From contig NC_092028.1 of assembly GCF_042242105.1 (NCBI RefSeq), positions 13,563,338 through 13,627,337 on the forward strand: a stretch of DNA of 64,000 bases, read 5' to 3'. The stretch's first letter is position 1. Each line of letters begins with the position of its first letter. A program made the position numbers and the translations under genes. This DNA is from Pempheris klunzingeri. Lineage: Eukaryota; Chordata; Actinopteri; Acropomatiformes; Pempheridae. This document shows, piece by piece, positions 1 through 12,405 of the stretch. The notes below the pieces were generated by a model. It saw only the letters and a program-made list of their open reading frames with translations, was not told where the DNA came from and did not search any database.

Positions 1-880
1 GTCCTGTCAGATGCTTGGGAGGAAAGGAAATTAAAATTTTGGCTACACTGAAGTGGGATAAAGATGCAATGATCACTACAGCTGAGGATATCCAGTAAAT
101 TCCCTTTTAGTCTCAATATTTCTTTAATAGATATAGAATTGATAAATGATAGATAATGAGCCTAATAAATCCTAACAAGCCAAACAAGCTCACAATTACA
201 AAGGGAACATGCTGATGTTTAGCATGTTAGTGTCCTAGCATTTGCTGATTAGCACAAAATGCAAAATCCAGCTGAGGCTGATGTGAATGTTCTGTTTGCA
301 GGTATTGAGTCATAAACTAAAGCTAAGGCCTGTGTTATATATATTTTTGAGTCATACACTTATTATCCCAAATGTTTCCAACAATGTTCAGGCCCAGAGA
401 AATCTGTATTTTCATTAAAGGTAACACTGTACCTCATTTGGTGGCCTGTCATTGAGGTTATATCCCCTGTACCCTCTTGGGTTGCTATAACCTATAAGAT
501 AATTGGTCAGAGAGTGAGGAAGGAAATTGGCGACCTTGCACAAAGTTATATTCATTAACAATATTACAGCATTTTTAATGCCAACAGCATATTTTTCGTC
601 ATTTGCAGCCATTTTTCAACATAGTAATCCAGTAGAGACCTAATTTTTCGCTAAGATATTTCAATATTGGTCTTAATGAGCTTACCGCAATGTGCCATTA
701 TAACAAGTGGTTATCATGTGACATTTCACTCAAAACTACAAATGTGAACTTCATTGTGATGCTAAATGAAAATTCAGGAGAATGACCAGTTCAATATGAT
801 GCATCCTCCAGAGACCATGAATGTTTGCACAAAATTTCATGGCAACATATGCAATAGTTAGTCAGCCATGCCACTTGGAT
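1..880 (-). repeat. Teleost interspersed repeat, TTAGCATG family (reverse orientation, degraded)
   Basis: Positions about 205-330 carry the pattern CATGCTGATGTTTAGCATG, then TTTGCTGATTAGCACA, then CAGCTGAGGCTGATG. About 630-870 matches the other end of the same family (TTTCATGGCAACATATGCAATAG). Other copies in this window lie at 31,850-32,150 and 35,690-36,140. The copy is old and broken. I do not know its formal family name. No gene is seen here. Confidence 0.5.
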
Positions 881-3655
881 GGCTAAAAACTCACATTAAC
901 TGTGTTCCAAATGAGAAATTGGCATATTTCCCCATCAAATTTTGGAGGCAGCCTTTTCTTGGACGAGCTGCATCCTGAGGCATCTTCACCATAAGGCTCC
1001 AATGTTCTGCCGGGGCTGCTTGTTAACCGCATACAAAAAGTTTCAGGCTAAAATGAGATGCATGCTGTTAAAAGAAACACATCACGTAGTCTGACTTTTG
1101 CTGCCATAAATGTGAATCTCACTGTTGAATATTATTGAAACTGAGCTGCCTGGAGCCTTTTTACTTATGAATAGCAACATTTCAGAGAATGTCATCACCC
1201 TCTGACTGAACATCAGAAATCAGGTAACATTTTTGCCCCAAATGAATATGTAGCATTTTAAGATAAAATCAATGTGTTTTCAATGGAAGAAAAATAAAAA
1301 CTGTAATGTATTTATGATGTGTCAAAGGCTTAAAAGGTAGAGGTGGAGCTACTAGAGGGATTAACCTGAATTTTTCCTCTTTTTTTCCCCTGTGCCTGCA
1401 ATTCAACCTGCAGCTCTAATCCCCTCCCTGCTCATCACCATCTGTCATCTGTAACCTCAACCACTACTGCCCCACCCTCTACTCATTTTCTACTGTCTCT
1501 TTCTGTGTCTCTTCCACATTTTCATTAGCTAAAATAGTCGAGGACAGGTGGGGTATTTTCAGACTGAGCAGCAATCCTCCCTTGTGTCCTGAGCTCGGCC
1601 GGACAGTGAACCCACTGAGTCTACATAGGAAGACCGGGACAGCACACTTACTTCGACAGAGAGGGAGTTCAGTAAATGTCAAACCTTCTGAGAGAAGTGC
1701 TGATAGAGCACTCAACCAGGTAGCTCATTATTTCTCGTGTGGGCTCTAATTAAAGAGGTATATCACATCAGGGTCTGCATATAGGCTGGACAAAAGGCCG
1801 CAACCTGAATTGGTGGATGATCGTTAAAGAGGCAGTTACTGTAAGGGTTGTACATCAACCCCGTTATTCACTGACCTGCCACTGCCCCACCTACTCTGCA
1901 TCTGAACTGACGAGGCTGAGTGTATGAGTAGAGATCATGACTGTGTGGTTAATTTGTGATGTCTTGAAAATCCAGTTGAATAACTGTTTAAGTCAGTTTC
2001 CTCTTATTTCTCCTTCTTTCTTGACAAGTCACGTAGTATCATAATCAGTCTAATGGCCGGCCTTAGACTTGTTAGACATGTAGACCCCGTCCACTTCAAC
2101 CCAATCATTTGTAAAGCAGTTATATAACATGGCCTCCAAAAGATGACTCCTGTTCCTCTGCAGAAAATATGGTTAGTTTAATTTAGTCTGGGGGATTTAG
2201 TCCTTACTGTAGTAGCATGTCAGCATGATTAATTTGGGCAAATACTTTTTTTAATCTGTTGAGCTTGGAAAAACTGATGAGATTCATATTGACAAAACAG
2301 TTATGTTTGTGTTCCAGCATCAAGGACATAAAGACGCGTAAAAACCAACATGTTCAAACAGTAAGATCAAAAATCTCAAAGGAGAGGATTTCAGAAAAAA
2401 CTCACGTAGACCATGATGGGATTTTGCCCCTCTCATACCTTTGTCCTCGCTCAGCATTACTCATATAGAGTTCATGCGCTCACATGCACACGTGTGCCCT
2501 GTAGTTTTCCTGGAAAGCAGTGCAGAAATCTCTCAGTTGTGGTCTCAGCCGGAGCAGATGATGGCTTTGAACTCCGCTCCTCTGGGATCCTCCCTGTCCT
2601 GCTCCTGATGCATGTGTGGCCCAGAGGCCCGATCCTCACTGCTGTGAATTCATGAATAATGAGAATCGCAGGCTCTCTGACATATAAAGTGTGATCAGAT
2701 CGGATCCGTATCCGTGACCTTCCATGGCGGATGAGGAACGCAAGGCTAAAAGTAGGAGAGGGAAAAGAGCTGGGATGGTGTAAAGATCAAAGGAAACTGT
2801 GCTGCAGGACGATGGCATCTGATCAGAGAGCTGATGAATTCCTTTAGATGCCAGGTTGTTATTTCCCTTTTGCAATGATACTACAGATCATATCAGTATG
2901 TTCCTCCAGTAGACAGAGCTATAGAATAAACCCCCACTGACACTTAATGTTCCCTCATTGTGTTGAAATGCCTTCACAGGCAACTCTATGTGAATATTTT
3001 TATGAATTTTGCCAAAGGCCATGAGGGGGGTTTTGCATAACAATAGCGCACGGTGAAACACTGACGAGTCTCTTGTCAGCCTGTTTTCAAACTCACATCC
3101 ATCATCTCCCCTGAGAATGTCAAATTAGCAGTAAGCTAAACAGGTGGCTTGCCAGCAGATGCCAAGGATCTAGCAGGAGAGAGATTGAGGTCATGTTTCT
3201 TTAATCGCCTCGGGGGTCAAGTACCAGATGGATTCGACTTCTTATACCTCTGATGCAGGAGAGAGAATTTGTTTAACAGTCACATGTGTTATAATGTTAT
3301 TGGGCAAATTAGAGCTCCTGAAAAGTTTAAAAATAGGGTGATGTTAAAACTGGATGTTTGATTTGCTGTCTTACCGTTTATGCTCCCACCTTTAGGCATC
3401 AAGAAATGCAATGAAAACAGCGTTGTTGACTTTCTGTTAGGGAGTGTGAATATTGTTAGTTTAGCTCCACGCTACTGAGAGCAAAACTGGCAAAGATCTA
3501 AGGCTGTATATGATGACTAAAAATGATTCATCTAACACAGAAGAAGAAGAGGTAAGATAACATGTGTTATCAGTTTTGACAGTTCTGTCAAAAGAAATCC
3601 ATGTGTTGTCAGATAACTCACATACCACTGCTCCAACCAAACACAGTTTTCCTAA
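881..3655. other. Intergenic, nothing recognised
   Basis: No gene, RNA or clear repeat is recognised. The open frames are all under 85 codons, overlap on opposite strands, and lack recognisable domains or good splice context. Confidence 0.5.
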
Positions 3656-3659
3656 TTTT

Positions 3660-3800
3660 CATAGCTACATTAGCGCCATGTAGGTCAGTCCACCACTTTG
3701 GTTTGCTGGATTGCCATGAAATTTGGTACAAAGTGATGTGGTCCCCAGAGGATGAGGAATCCTACTGACCATGAGGTTGGCATATTGTTTTTTCCCTAAA
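3660..3800 (+). repeat. Fragment of TTAGCATG-family repeat
   Basis: The phrases CCACCACTTTGGT and GCCATGAAATTTGGTACA, followed by a GGATGA stretch, match the start of the copy at 35,690-36,140. A second short fragment with CCACCACTTTGGTCCAGACT lies at 5,585-5,625. Both are diverged. Confidence 0.45.
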
Positions 3801-6800
3801 ATATCTTAACTATTGGAAATAATTTTATAATTTTTCATGACTGTGGACTCCAGACCACTAAAATGCACCACACAGAGCTCATCCAGATAGTCTTTGTTTT
3901 CAAAAAATAATTATTGAATGTACATCTGACAAAACTGAGATGAAAGTTTGTTATTGCTGAGCCCCCTGTGGTTTGTGAATGTGCTCATAAATATGACTCC
4001 TCGTGTGTAGTCTACTTCTAACGATTGTCAGTCACGATATAGTACAGTATAAGTATACGTGATCACCGTTCAATATATCACACGCATTATATTTGTGTGT
4101 ATCATATTGTATTGTAAGATTCATACTAAACGTTACTGTGGTTCTCGTATAAGGACATGGTGACACGCAAGTTATTTTCCCTCAGTCCCACATTTAATGT
4201 TGTGGTGGATGCAAACATAATGTCCAGAGGATACAGCATAATGGCATTCAGCCGCTGAAAGTCTCATCTTTCCTGTTTTTTCCAACGTGTAAATTGGATC
4301 CAGTAATCGCCCCAGGCAGCAAATAAGATGATTTAGAGAGTAATTTGTGGAAGACAACTTTGAGGTCAATGGAGTCCACCCATTAATTTGCATTTAGTTC
4401 TGTGTTTCTCTGGTCCTCTCAGTTGTGCCAGCCGGGTATTTTCTCACAGTCAAATTTCTCTTACCATCTGTCAGAATTTAATACCTACAGTAACACCCTA
4501 TTAGAGACAGTGTTCTCTCTGCTACACACCATCTAACCGTGATTACACTTCTGAAGGTAGAAACAGGCAGCCGTTACCACGGCGTCATCGGCTCGTGTTC
4601 CCTTGTTCGGCAGCAGAATACGTCCTTGCACATAAATGTAAGCATTATAGACGTTTTAAAGAAAATGTCTCACATTTAGGGAAATGCAAAGCAATAGTAA
4701 GGAGTGAGGAGAATTCACAGCCTAAAGCCCCAAGCTGAGAGGGCTTGACTAAAATAATGTCTGTGGTACCTAAGTGCATATTTCTAAATATGTAGTATGT
4801 TTATTTCACACTTCACCGCTGTCGAAACAGGGTGAGATTGAAAACAAATCAAACTAAGATTGTGATGATATTATTATTATTATCTGACTAAAATTAGTCT
4901 TTCCATCGCAGATTTTGATCAGGTGATGAATCATCAGCGTGAGAGGAGTGTTTAGGTTTTGGATGTGTGGACGCAGGTGATTTTTACAAACTAAGTACAG
5001 TCAGAGTCAACCACAGTGCAGACACCCCATAATTCCCTGCTCCACCCTCCTCCTGCTTTTCTAACAGTGGACTATTACTATTATGAAGCTGGGTCTTTAC
5101 TTGTCATTCTAGTTCTCTTGTTATTAAATTTGGCTGCTGCATTATACATGCGGGGGGATATTACTGCAGTCTGTATTAGATTGTTGAAGGGGTTGCCCTT
5201 GCTAGGGATTGCCTGAAGGGTTTTTCCCTTCAGTCACTGAACCAGTGAACCACGTCGTCGTACTATAACTCAAGCCTGTTGCCTTAACATCACAGGATGT
5301 GTTTCTAGTGTGACTCCCTGCAGCCCTCTGTTCACAATTACCATTAATGACTCTTTCAAGCTACCAGGCAGTTTCTCACAAGCTCACATCCATAATCGCA
5401 GTGTCAGATCCTGCTTTAGCTGCAAGACAAGGCAGCCCTGCTACTGCTGCTGGGTCTGTTTTATACAGTGATTACACAAAATACAGTAGAGTCCATGGTG
5501 AGTTATGAATATCACGCGATTTTCTCTCTTTTTTTTTTTAGCCATGCCACTGTAGCAGCACAGCTCTATGGCAGCATCAGTGTGTCCACCACTTTGGTCC
5601 AGACTGAAATATCTCTATGATGCACATTCCTACTCTTTTTTTCTTTTCTTCGCTTGTCCTCTGGCCCGTTTACCCCGTCAATGATGTAACTCCTGACTCC
5701 AGCTGTGATTACACATTGTGCATTTTTAGCAGTTTGAAGCACCTTTTTGTAATTGTTTTGAATCCTTTGAACAATTTTGTGTGCTGCGTTGAGCCCCAGG
5801 CGCCTCACTTTTATCCACCCAACATGCCTTGCAATTTCTGGAGAAATGCCCTGAGCACCCAAGGTTGAAAACAGTTCAACTCTTAGCACAAAAAAAGGCA
5901 TTTTTTTCCTTCAGTGTCCAACTGCACTGTACTCCATAGGCATGTGTTATACAAGAAAACCACTAATTTCCTACCGAGGCTAAGTGATGTGGAAAAATGA
6001 GGCTAGTGAGTTGACCTGTGCAGGCTGCTCAAAATAGGCTTTAATCTAATAATCTAATACTCTGCAGTAGAATACAATATAACATAAAGTGTGGCATGGA
6101 GAAATTAAACTCAGTCTAACTCAGAAATTAGTGATAAAAGCATCCTGAAAAATGTCACTGTCACATTATATTCTTTTTACACATCGTGCTTAATCTTAAA
6201 TACAAGTTTGTAACCACATTTTAATTGTAATACAGAGAGAGATGAATAGTTCTCACATGGATTCATATTTTGCTCTTGATGGGATTCAGCCCCAAAGATA
6301 TAATCCTTGATCTTATTGAGCTTATTGAGCCGTTAAAGGATTCCCTGCGTTTTGTTGTGGCTGAGGGGTGAAAGAGAACGGAGGCTTCTGCTGACACGGC
6401 GTTATTGGATGTGGAGAGTCATGATGAAGTTGGAGTCATCTCCTATCCCAAGGACACGTTCATGTTCAAAACCCTGAGCGCACTCCCACAGGCTCATGTA
6501 CTGTATTCCAAATCCCTGTTGCTCAGACCGCTTTTATGAGTTTGTATTGGTTTTTCAGCTGCTGAGTCGATTGTTTGTGTAGTTTTGATGGGCTATTTAA
6601 AAAAAAAAAGGCTAGTATTTGCATCTTATGGCCTCGAGTACAGGAAAGAGAAAATGGAAGGGGTGCCTGTGTTATTGATCCAACATGGATTTGATTCTGC
6701 AGGCAACACAACCTTCATCGTTATGTAACTATTGCATTCCTTTAGAAATCCCAAAGTTGCTCACATCCATAGTTACAGACACCTAAAACTCAAAGCAGCC

Positions 6801-7140
6801 AGCCTAACCATGCCTGCGGTGTTGGACGACATGGAGCCGCAGTAGTGCAGTGAGTCCCTCCCCTGAGCGTTGAAGACTTCAGATGCTCTACAGCACAAAC
6901 AGACCAGCAGCCTTTGAGCAAGAAGAAAGTGTTGCTGTCCTTGTCAGCCGGAGCAGAGCGGAGTTACGTAATGTAGATAGAAAAAAAAAAAAAACATGTT
7001 ACATTAGTTTAAGATAATCCATAAATGTTTATCACTGATCTGGATAATTTGGGTTTAAAACAGCAACTGATGATCATTCATCATGTTTTTTTCTACATTA
7101 TGTTAATCAGAGGTTTCACTGGGGCTCTGGGCTCTCACTA
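3801..7140. other. Intergenic, no gene recognised
   Basis: Apart from the short repeat fragment near 5,585-5,625, nothing is recognised. The 111-codon reverse frame at 5566-5901 overlaps that repeat and has no domain. Confidence 0.5.
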
Positions 7141-7145
7141 CCCCC

Positions 7146-7320
7146 CTCACTCTGAGTGTACATGTTGTTATATGTTATTGTTGGTGGTAGTAGTAGTGGT
7201 AGTAGTATTGTTAGTATTATATAATACATCTCCTCACTCTGAATGTTCATGTTGTTATATATTATTAGTAGTAGTGGTATTATTTGTATCATTATTATTA
7301 TTATCATTATTATTACTTTT
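7146..7320 (+). repeat. 87-bp imperfect tandem duplication with GTA/ATT microsatellite
   Basis: CTCACTCTGAGTGTACATG at 7146 recurs as CTCACTCTGAATGTTCATG at 7233, an 87-bp period. Each copy is followed by TTGTTATAT and a GTA/GTG-rich run. The second copy runs into an ATT-rich microsatellite. The long Leu/Val frame through it is a composition artefact. Confidence 0.65.
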
Positions 7321-7324
7321 GTGT

Positions 7325-7415
7325 TTGAAGTTTATTCTTATTCTTTTGGAGCTGTGTGTAACAAAAAGCAATTTCCCCCTGGGGATTATTAAAGGGATTC
7401 TGATTCTGATTAGGA
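7325..7415 (+). repeat. Retroelement-like 3' tail with (ATTCTG)n
   Basis: CAATTTCCCCCTGGGGATT followed by ATTAAAG and repeated ATTCTG units resembles the 3' end shared by many teleost LINE/SINE copies. The body of the element is not recognised upstream, so this is a 5'-truncated copy. Confidence 0.4.
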
Positions 7416-10400
7416 ATACATCTGGTATATGTATTAAACAAACAAGATATAACATGTTAGTTAGTAGAAGTATCTTTAGAGCTGCTAGTAAGCAGATATT
7501 CTAACTGTATCTTCAGATAAATATTTCCCCTGTTTTCAATTTATTTCCCAAAATGTCGACGGATCCTTTCAAAGGGAATGAACAGAAAATTAGTTTATTG
7601 CTTTTTCAGCACTATTTGTCATATTGCCAAGGTCAGTTTATTAGAATAGATATAGATTAGGTTATAAACCCCTAGATTCAGTTAAAAGAAAAGCAGGGAA
7701 CATTTCTATCAAGTTCACAGCGGCTGGAGCATATTTTGTGAAACTGTTTTACATAATATTTCATTTCCTTGTTTCAGTCATTATATCTAAGTGCTTGCAT
7801 GTTATCGTACATGGTACCTACCTGTAGCAGAGGAATATATTTACAGAACAACAGACATCATAAGAAGCTTATATTACTATTTACCACAGTAATTCCCAAT
7901 CGAACTAACCTCCTTTTCACCTCCTTTGACAGTTTTGAGCTCCTTGAGTTTCTTTATTTCACTTTTTGTTTCCTCTCCCTTTGTCTTTCTCGCCTGTCCT
8001 CAGCTCACACCAAACCCCAGCAGGCTTTATGTAACCTCAGACAAGCCCTGGCTGCTTCCTGGGCAGGCAGCACAGTGTGCACACATGCACACACATGCAC
8101 ACACCCCTATCTTTAGGCACAGAGCTGCATGGACTTCTAAAATCATGTCTGTGTTCCTAAAACCACACTGAGTGGGACATAGCACACTTGACAGCTTTCC
8201 AAGAAGATTTAAGAGAAGCTTAGTTTTCTCCTGTGATGATGGTTTGTTATCCTGTTGTGTCTCGACCAAATGTTGGTGGAGTGTCGGTGCCTACAGTATC
8301 CTACAGGAGCAGCTTTCCATGTCCTAATATGCCTTATCTCATTTCTCAAGTGCCTGCCATTCTAATAAGCATCTTCCTCCTGCTTCTACCCTCCCACATG
8401 ACTTCGGTGCCACAGAGAGTGTGAAATGAGCGGAGGGAGCAGAGGATTGGATCTGTTCCCAGGGTTTGTTCTCCAGAGACTTTGTACAAAAATCCTATGA
8501 TGCGCCATACGAATAGGGACGTCTCTGCTGCTTTCAAGTCTAAATTACAAGAAAAGGAGGGAACAGTGCATTTTCCCTAATGCTAAAGCAAATGAATGTG
8601 ATGATGCTAACAGGTGGGTGTCACCTGGGTTGAGGTGAATCTTTAATCTCCCACTCACTCTCTCTGATGGTTGTTCCTGCAGGCTTAGGGGCAGGTTCAA
8701 AGCAGGATCGGTGGGATTTCACCTGCGTTGATCTGTTGATTTGTCCTTATGTACCTCAGCAAAACACTTTTTAATTCCTGCTTGGAAAAAAAATGTTTAT
8801 GAATCACCCAACAACCTTCCAGTTGACCTCACATCATCGCATCGTAATTATGATTGATTCATAAAGCTGGCTCTTTCCGAAGCTGATGTAGCAGGATGCG
8901 GTTTAGCAGACGGCGATAATATGTCTGCAGTTACTGTTAACCCGTCTATCAGTGGGGAGACTTTTTATGAAGAGTTACTGACTTTTTTGATCTAACCAGG
9001 TGAAGAGGGAAAAACTCTTCCTCCTCCCCAAAAGTGGTCTTGTTTGTCAGAGGACAGTAAACTTAAGACTGAGACAAAAAGAAAGTGAACAAAGACGTGA
9101 AAAGCACAACAAAGTTTGGAAACTCTATGCGTCTCGTTTGATGGGATTCCTGTCAGGCCCTCCCAGAGGAAGGTGCATGTCAGGGAGAGGCAGATTGTTG
9201 CCACTCTTCCTCAGGTTGCTCCACGCCTCCCTGCACTGGACTAACCAAGGGAGGCCACTTGCCTTTCTCAAAGCCTTCTCGAGTACGTGCCAGAACACTT
9301 TGTTACCTTTTGAAATTACACCAGAACTGGAGCCAAGCGGGGGGCTTGCCTGTTGTCGTATGGGTAACATGCTTCTCATTTCTGCTTCTGGCTGGAGCTG
9401 TGGCACGCCGGGTGAAGTGAGGCAATAAGAAAAGTAGCATCTACCTCCATCCTTGCCTCGCATCGACTGACTTCGCTTCATACATTTTAAGTTTTGGATC
9501 AGAGAGGGGAAAAACACGAGGCTGTTTACAGAACTCTCTCACATACTTAAGTAAATCTCCCTCTTCAAAGTAAAGGGGAATTATCACTGACAGCTCGCAC
9601 TAGCAAATATATCTGGAATCTGGTAGGAGAGGGAGAGCTAATGTCATTGCAGCTACCAAAGGGTTTCAGAGTTTGGCAGACTTTCCAAGTAGATGATGAT
9701 AATACTTGTTATTACATTTTCATGACCTCTCAACACTCAACTCCCTTTGGGTTAAAAAAGAAACAAATATGCCGTATTTATGTTGAAAAAATGGGTCTAA
9801 ACAGAATTTCCTTGGTATCAAACACTACAGATTTTATAAATAGCTGCAGCAGGAGACATGCTTGGTTGTACTTTAAACAGTATACTACACTTGATACCTA
9901 GATAAATCATCAAGAGACAGAGTGAAGCAAGGCTAAGGTTAAAGCAAGAGACTGCTTTCAAGTGTTGCACTTTTCATCTTTACTGGGGATTGTGTGCGAC
10001 TGATGTGAACTGTTTTAAGTTGTTGAACTCATGATAAGCGGCTCTGGTTTAAGATTCCAGCGGCGAACTTGTGCCCAAACTAGTTTTCTCATGCTCATCA
10101 AAAGTGACCAGTAGGTAAAGATACAGTAATCACAACACGGACACATTAGGGAAAAAATGACAGATACAAATAATGTTACAAATCAGCTTCCCAAACCTTC
10201 ATGGTTTCCAAACTGACCAAACCAGTATGCCCAGAAATTATATCCATACTGGTCGCTTTCCCACCTTACGATTTATGTCTGAAACTTATCACAAGTACCA
10301 AATCAGGAAGTAGTAGCCGAAGTCCTTGATGTGGTGAGGTGAGAAATGACAGGATTATGCTCAAAATGAACTAGCGTGTGCAACATGTTGTCCGACCTTG

Positions 10401-11605
10401 TTGGAAGGTAAAAGTGTTTGTAGCCACGCTAGACAGCCGCCGTAGAGAGGGATGAGATGCCACATAATTTAAATATAATTTACTAACTGCGCACATTTCT
10501 TTGAAGACATTCATAATGTTGTACTCAGTTTTTCACATGAAAAGTGACAGAAAAAGTAGTGCAGAGAATGAAAAAAGAGACCCAGAGAGACGTTGAAGCT
10601 CCTATTTCACCTCGGCACCGCAGGCCAACTGCAACATGAAGTGGCTTTGAATGCCAGATTGTTGGTTACAGAAGTTACAGAAATGGTCTGACTGAGGCCC
10701 CCTTTCCTCATTCCAGACACCAAAAGGTGTGATGATGGAGAGCATACCAAGCTATTCGACCATTCGACAAGCACTGCTGATGGAGTATACTGGTTTGTGG
10801 AGGACAGGGTGGTGGGCAGATGGGTACTATGTCTAACTTTCATGCAGGAGACCGGAGTTCATGAACTGCTTCTGCATTTCATTACACATAACAAGTGTTT
10901 TGGTTGCCTAACCCTAATTGTATGTGTATAGTTTATTTGCTGCTATATTTGCCCACCTGTAAACATACAGTAGTTATCACATGTATACATGATGTAGAAA
11001 GTATCAATGAAGATTATCTGGAGTTTTGCTTAATTTTTGCCAGTTGTTTCGGATGATTGGGTTGAACTGAAAGCTCTTCTCCGGTGCAGCAACAGGGAAG
11101 AGAACCCTCACCTCATGTGCGTTTATGTCCCAAAGCACTACAAAGGCTGACTTTACAGAACCGTGATACATAAAAGAAACTTTTTAAGCACTATTAGAAT
11201 GGATCCTGTTTCCATTGACTGACTGTAATGGTGCATTACAAAGCCGGTGAGGGATATGAGAATTACAGCTGAACAAAGTAGTGCAGTTAGGATTTTCAGG
11301 GCCCTGGCAACTCAGAGACCCCCTGTGGGGCGTTGATCCCTGTTCTTTGGAAGAAAAGCACTTATTATTAATAATTCAGCACAGGAGCCACTTTATTATC
11401 AGATGCAGTGCTTTTTCCTCTCAGTGAGTGAGAACTCCTGCTTAAACCTTCGGTCTTTGTGCTCTATCTCAAAGAAGGAGTCAGGGACAGAAAACGCTAT
11501 TAGGAGGTGACAGTATAGAGGCAAAGAGTTAGCAGGTGACAGTCAGTTCATTAATGTCCTCTCTTGTGCACTGCTCTGTTCAGCGTAATGTAGTCCTGTG
11601 TGCCT
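7416..11605. other. Intergenic, no gene recognised
   Basis: No supported gene. Overlapping open frames of about 130-142 codons on the two strands near 9,000-9,520 have no recognisable domain. A short CACACATG run lies at about 8,085-8,103. A fragment GGTTGCCTAACCCTAAT near 10,900 belongs to a family also seen near 22,780. Confidence 0.5.
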
Positions 11606-11609
11606 TATG

Positions 11610-12405
11610 TGATCAACTCTTCTATCCATCCAATGAAAGTTCATATGATTTTAGGTTGTCCGTCTGTCTGTCCCATGTGAATGCGATACCTCGGGAACAA
11701 AATTCCCTGAGGAAGAATATTTGGAGCAAAGATCCACTTGAACTGATTATATTTTGGTGGTCAAAGGTCAAAGTCATACTGACCTCACAAAATATGTTTT
11801 TGGCCATTTTGGCTATATTATGACAAAATGTCTAATAGGATGAGATGATGAATAGATGACATTTTATCTCTGTATGTCTCATTCTCGGGAACACGATATC
11901 TCACAAACGTCTCGAACGAATTTCTTCAAATTTGGTAGAAACACTCACTTGGACTCAAGGATGAACTGATTAGCACCGGATGGTCCGAGGTTAAAGGTCA
12001 CTGTGACCTCACTTAACTTGTCTTGATACCTGACAACACAGAAAAGACACAAAACATCACATGTCGCTGTCATCACTTGCAGACAGAAAAATACACAGTA
12101 CATTCATACATTTTATATGAAGAATTTCCACATTCAAGAATTCATACGCTAACTATGATCACATTTCACACAAAAGTTTAGCAGGATATAATAATCAAGT
12201 GATGACATTTAATAATCAAAAGGTCAAAGCTCAACTTCACTGTGACGCTGTAACACTTTTCTGGCCGCTATTCAGCGCCATAACTCAGGAGCAGAAGAGG
12301 AGATTGTGACCATGTTTGATACTGAATTTGCTACACTAATCTGGGGCCTGGACAGACACGGATGTAAACTCCAGTTCTTCATGCCATCTGTAGGATGAGT
12401 GAATT
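11610..12405 (+). repeat. Teleost interspersed repeat with about 210-bp tandem monomers
   Basis: The stretch has internal similarity: CTGTCTGTCCCATGTGAATG with TCGGGAACA near 11,665 is echoed by CTGTATGTCTCATTCTCGGG near 11,870. Each unit has ACTTGAACTGATTA or its variant GATGAACTGATTA, and a GGTCAAAGGTCA/TGACCTCA block. It ends with ACAGACACGGATGTAAACT and CCATCTGTAGGATGAGTGAA. I recognise the phrases as a dispersed teleost repeat but cannot name the family. It contains nuclear-receptor-like motifs (separate entry). Confidence 0.6.
11995..12009. promoter_or_regulatory. Consensus oestrogen response element within a repeat
   Basis: AGGTCACTGTGACCT is a perfect AGGTCA-nnn-TGACCT palindrome. 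The neighbouring monomer has a DR1-type TGGTCAAAGGTCA (11758-11770), one base from the consensus for RXR heterodimers. The motifs are seen directly; receptor binding is not shown. Confidence 0.4.

Noticed and set aside
7025-7504. 159-codon open frame rich in Leu/Val
   Set aside because: It runs through GTA/ATT microsatellites and a tandem duplication; its composition explains the openness.
9000-9517. Overlapping 142- and 130-codon frames on opposite strands
   Set aside because: Neither has a recognisable domain or splice context; the overlap suggests chance openness.
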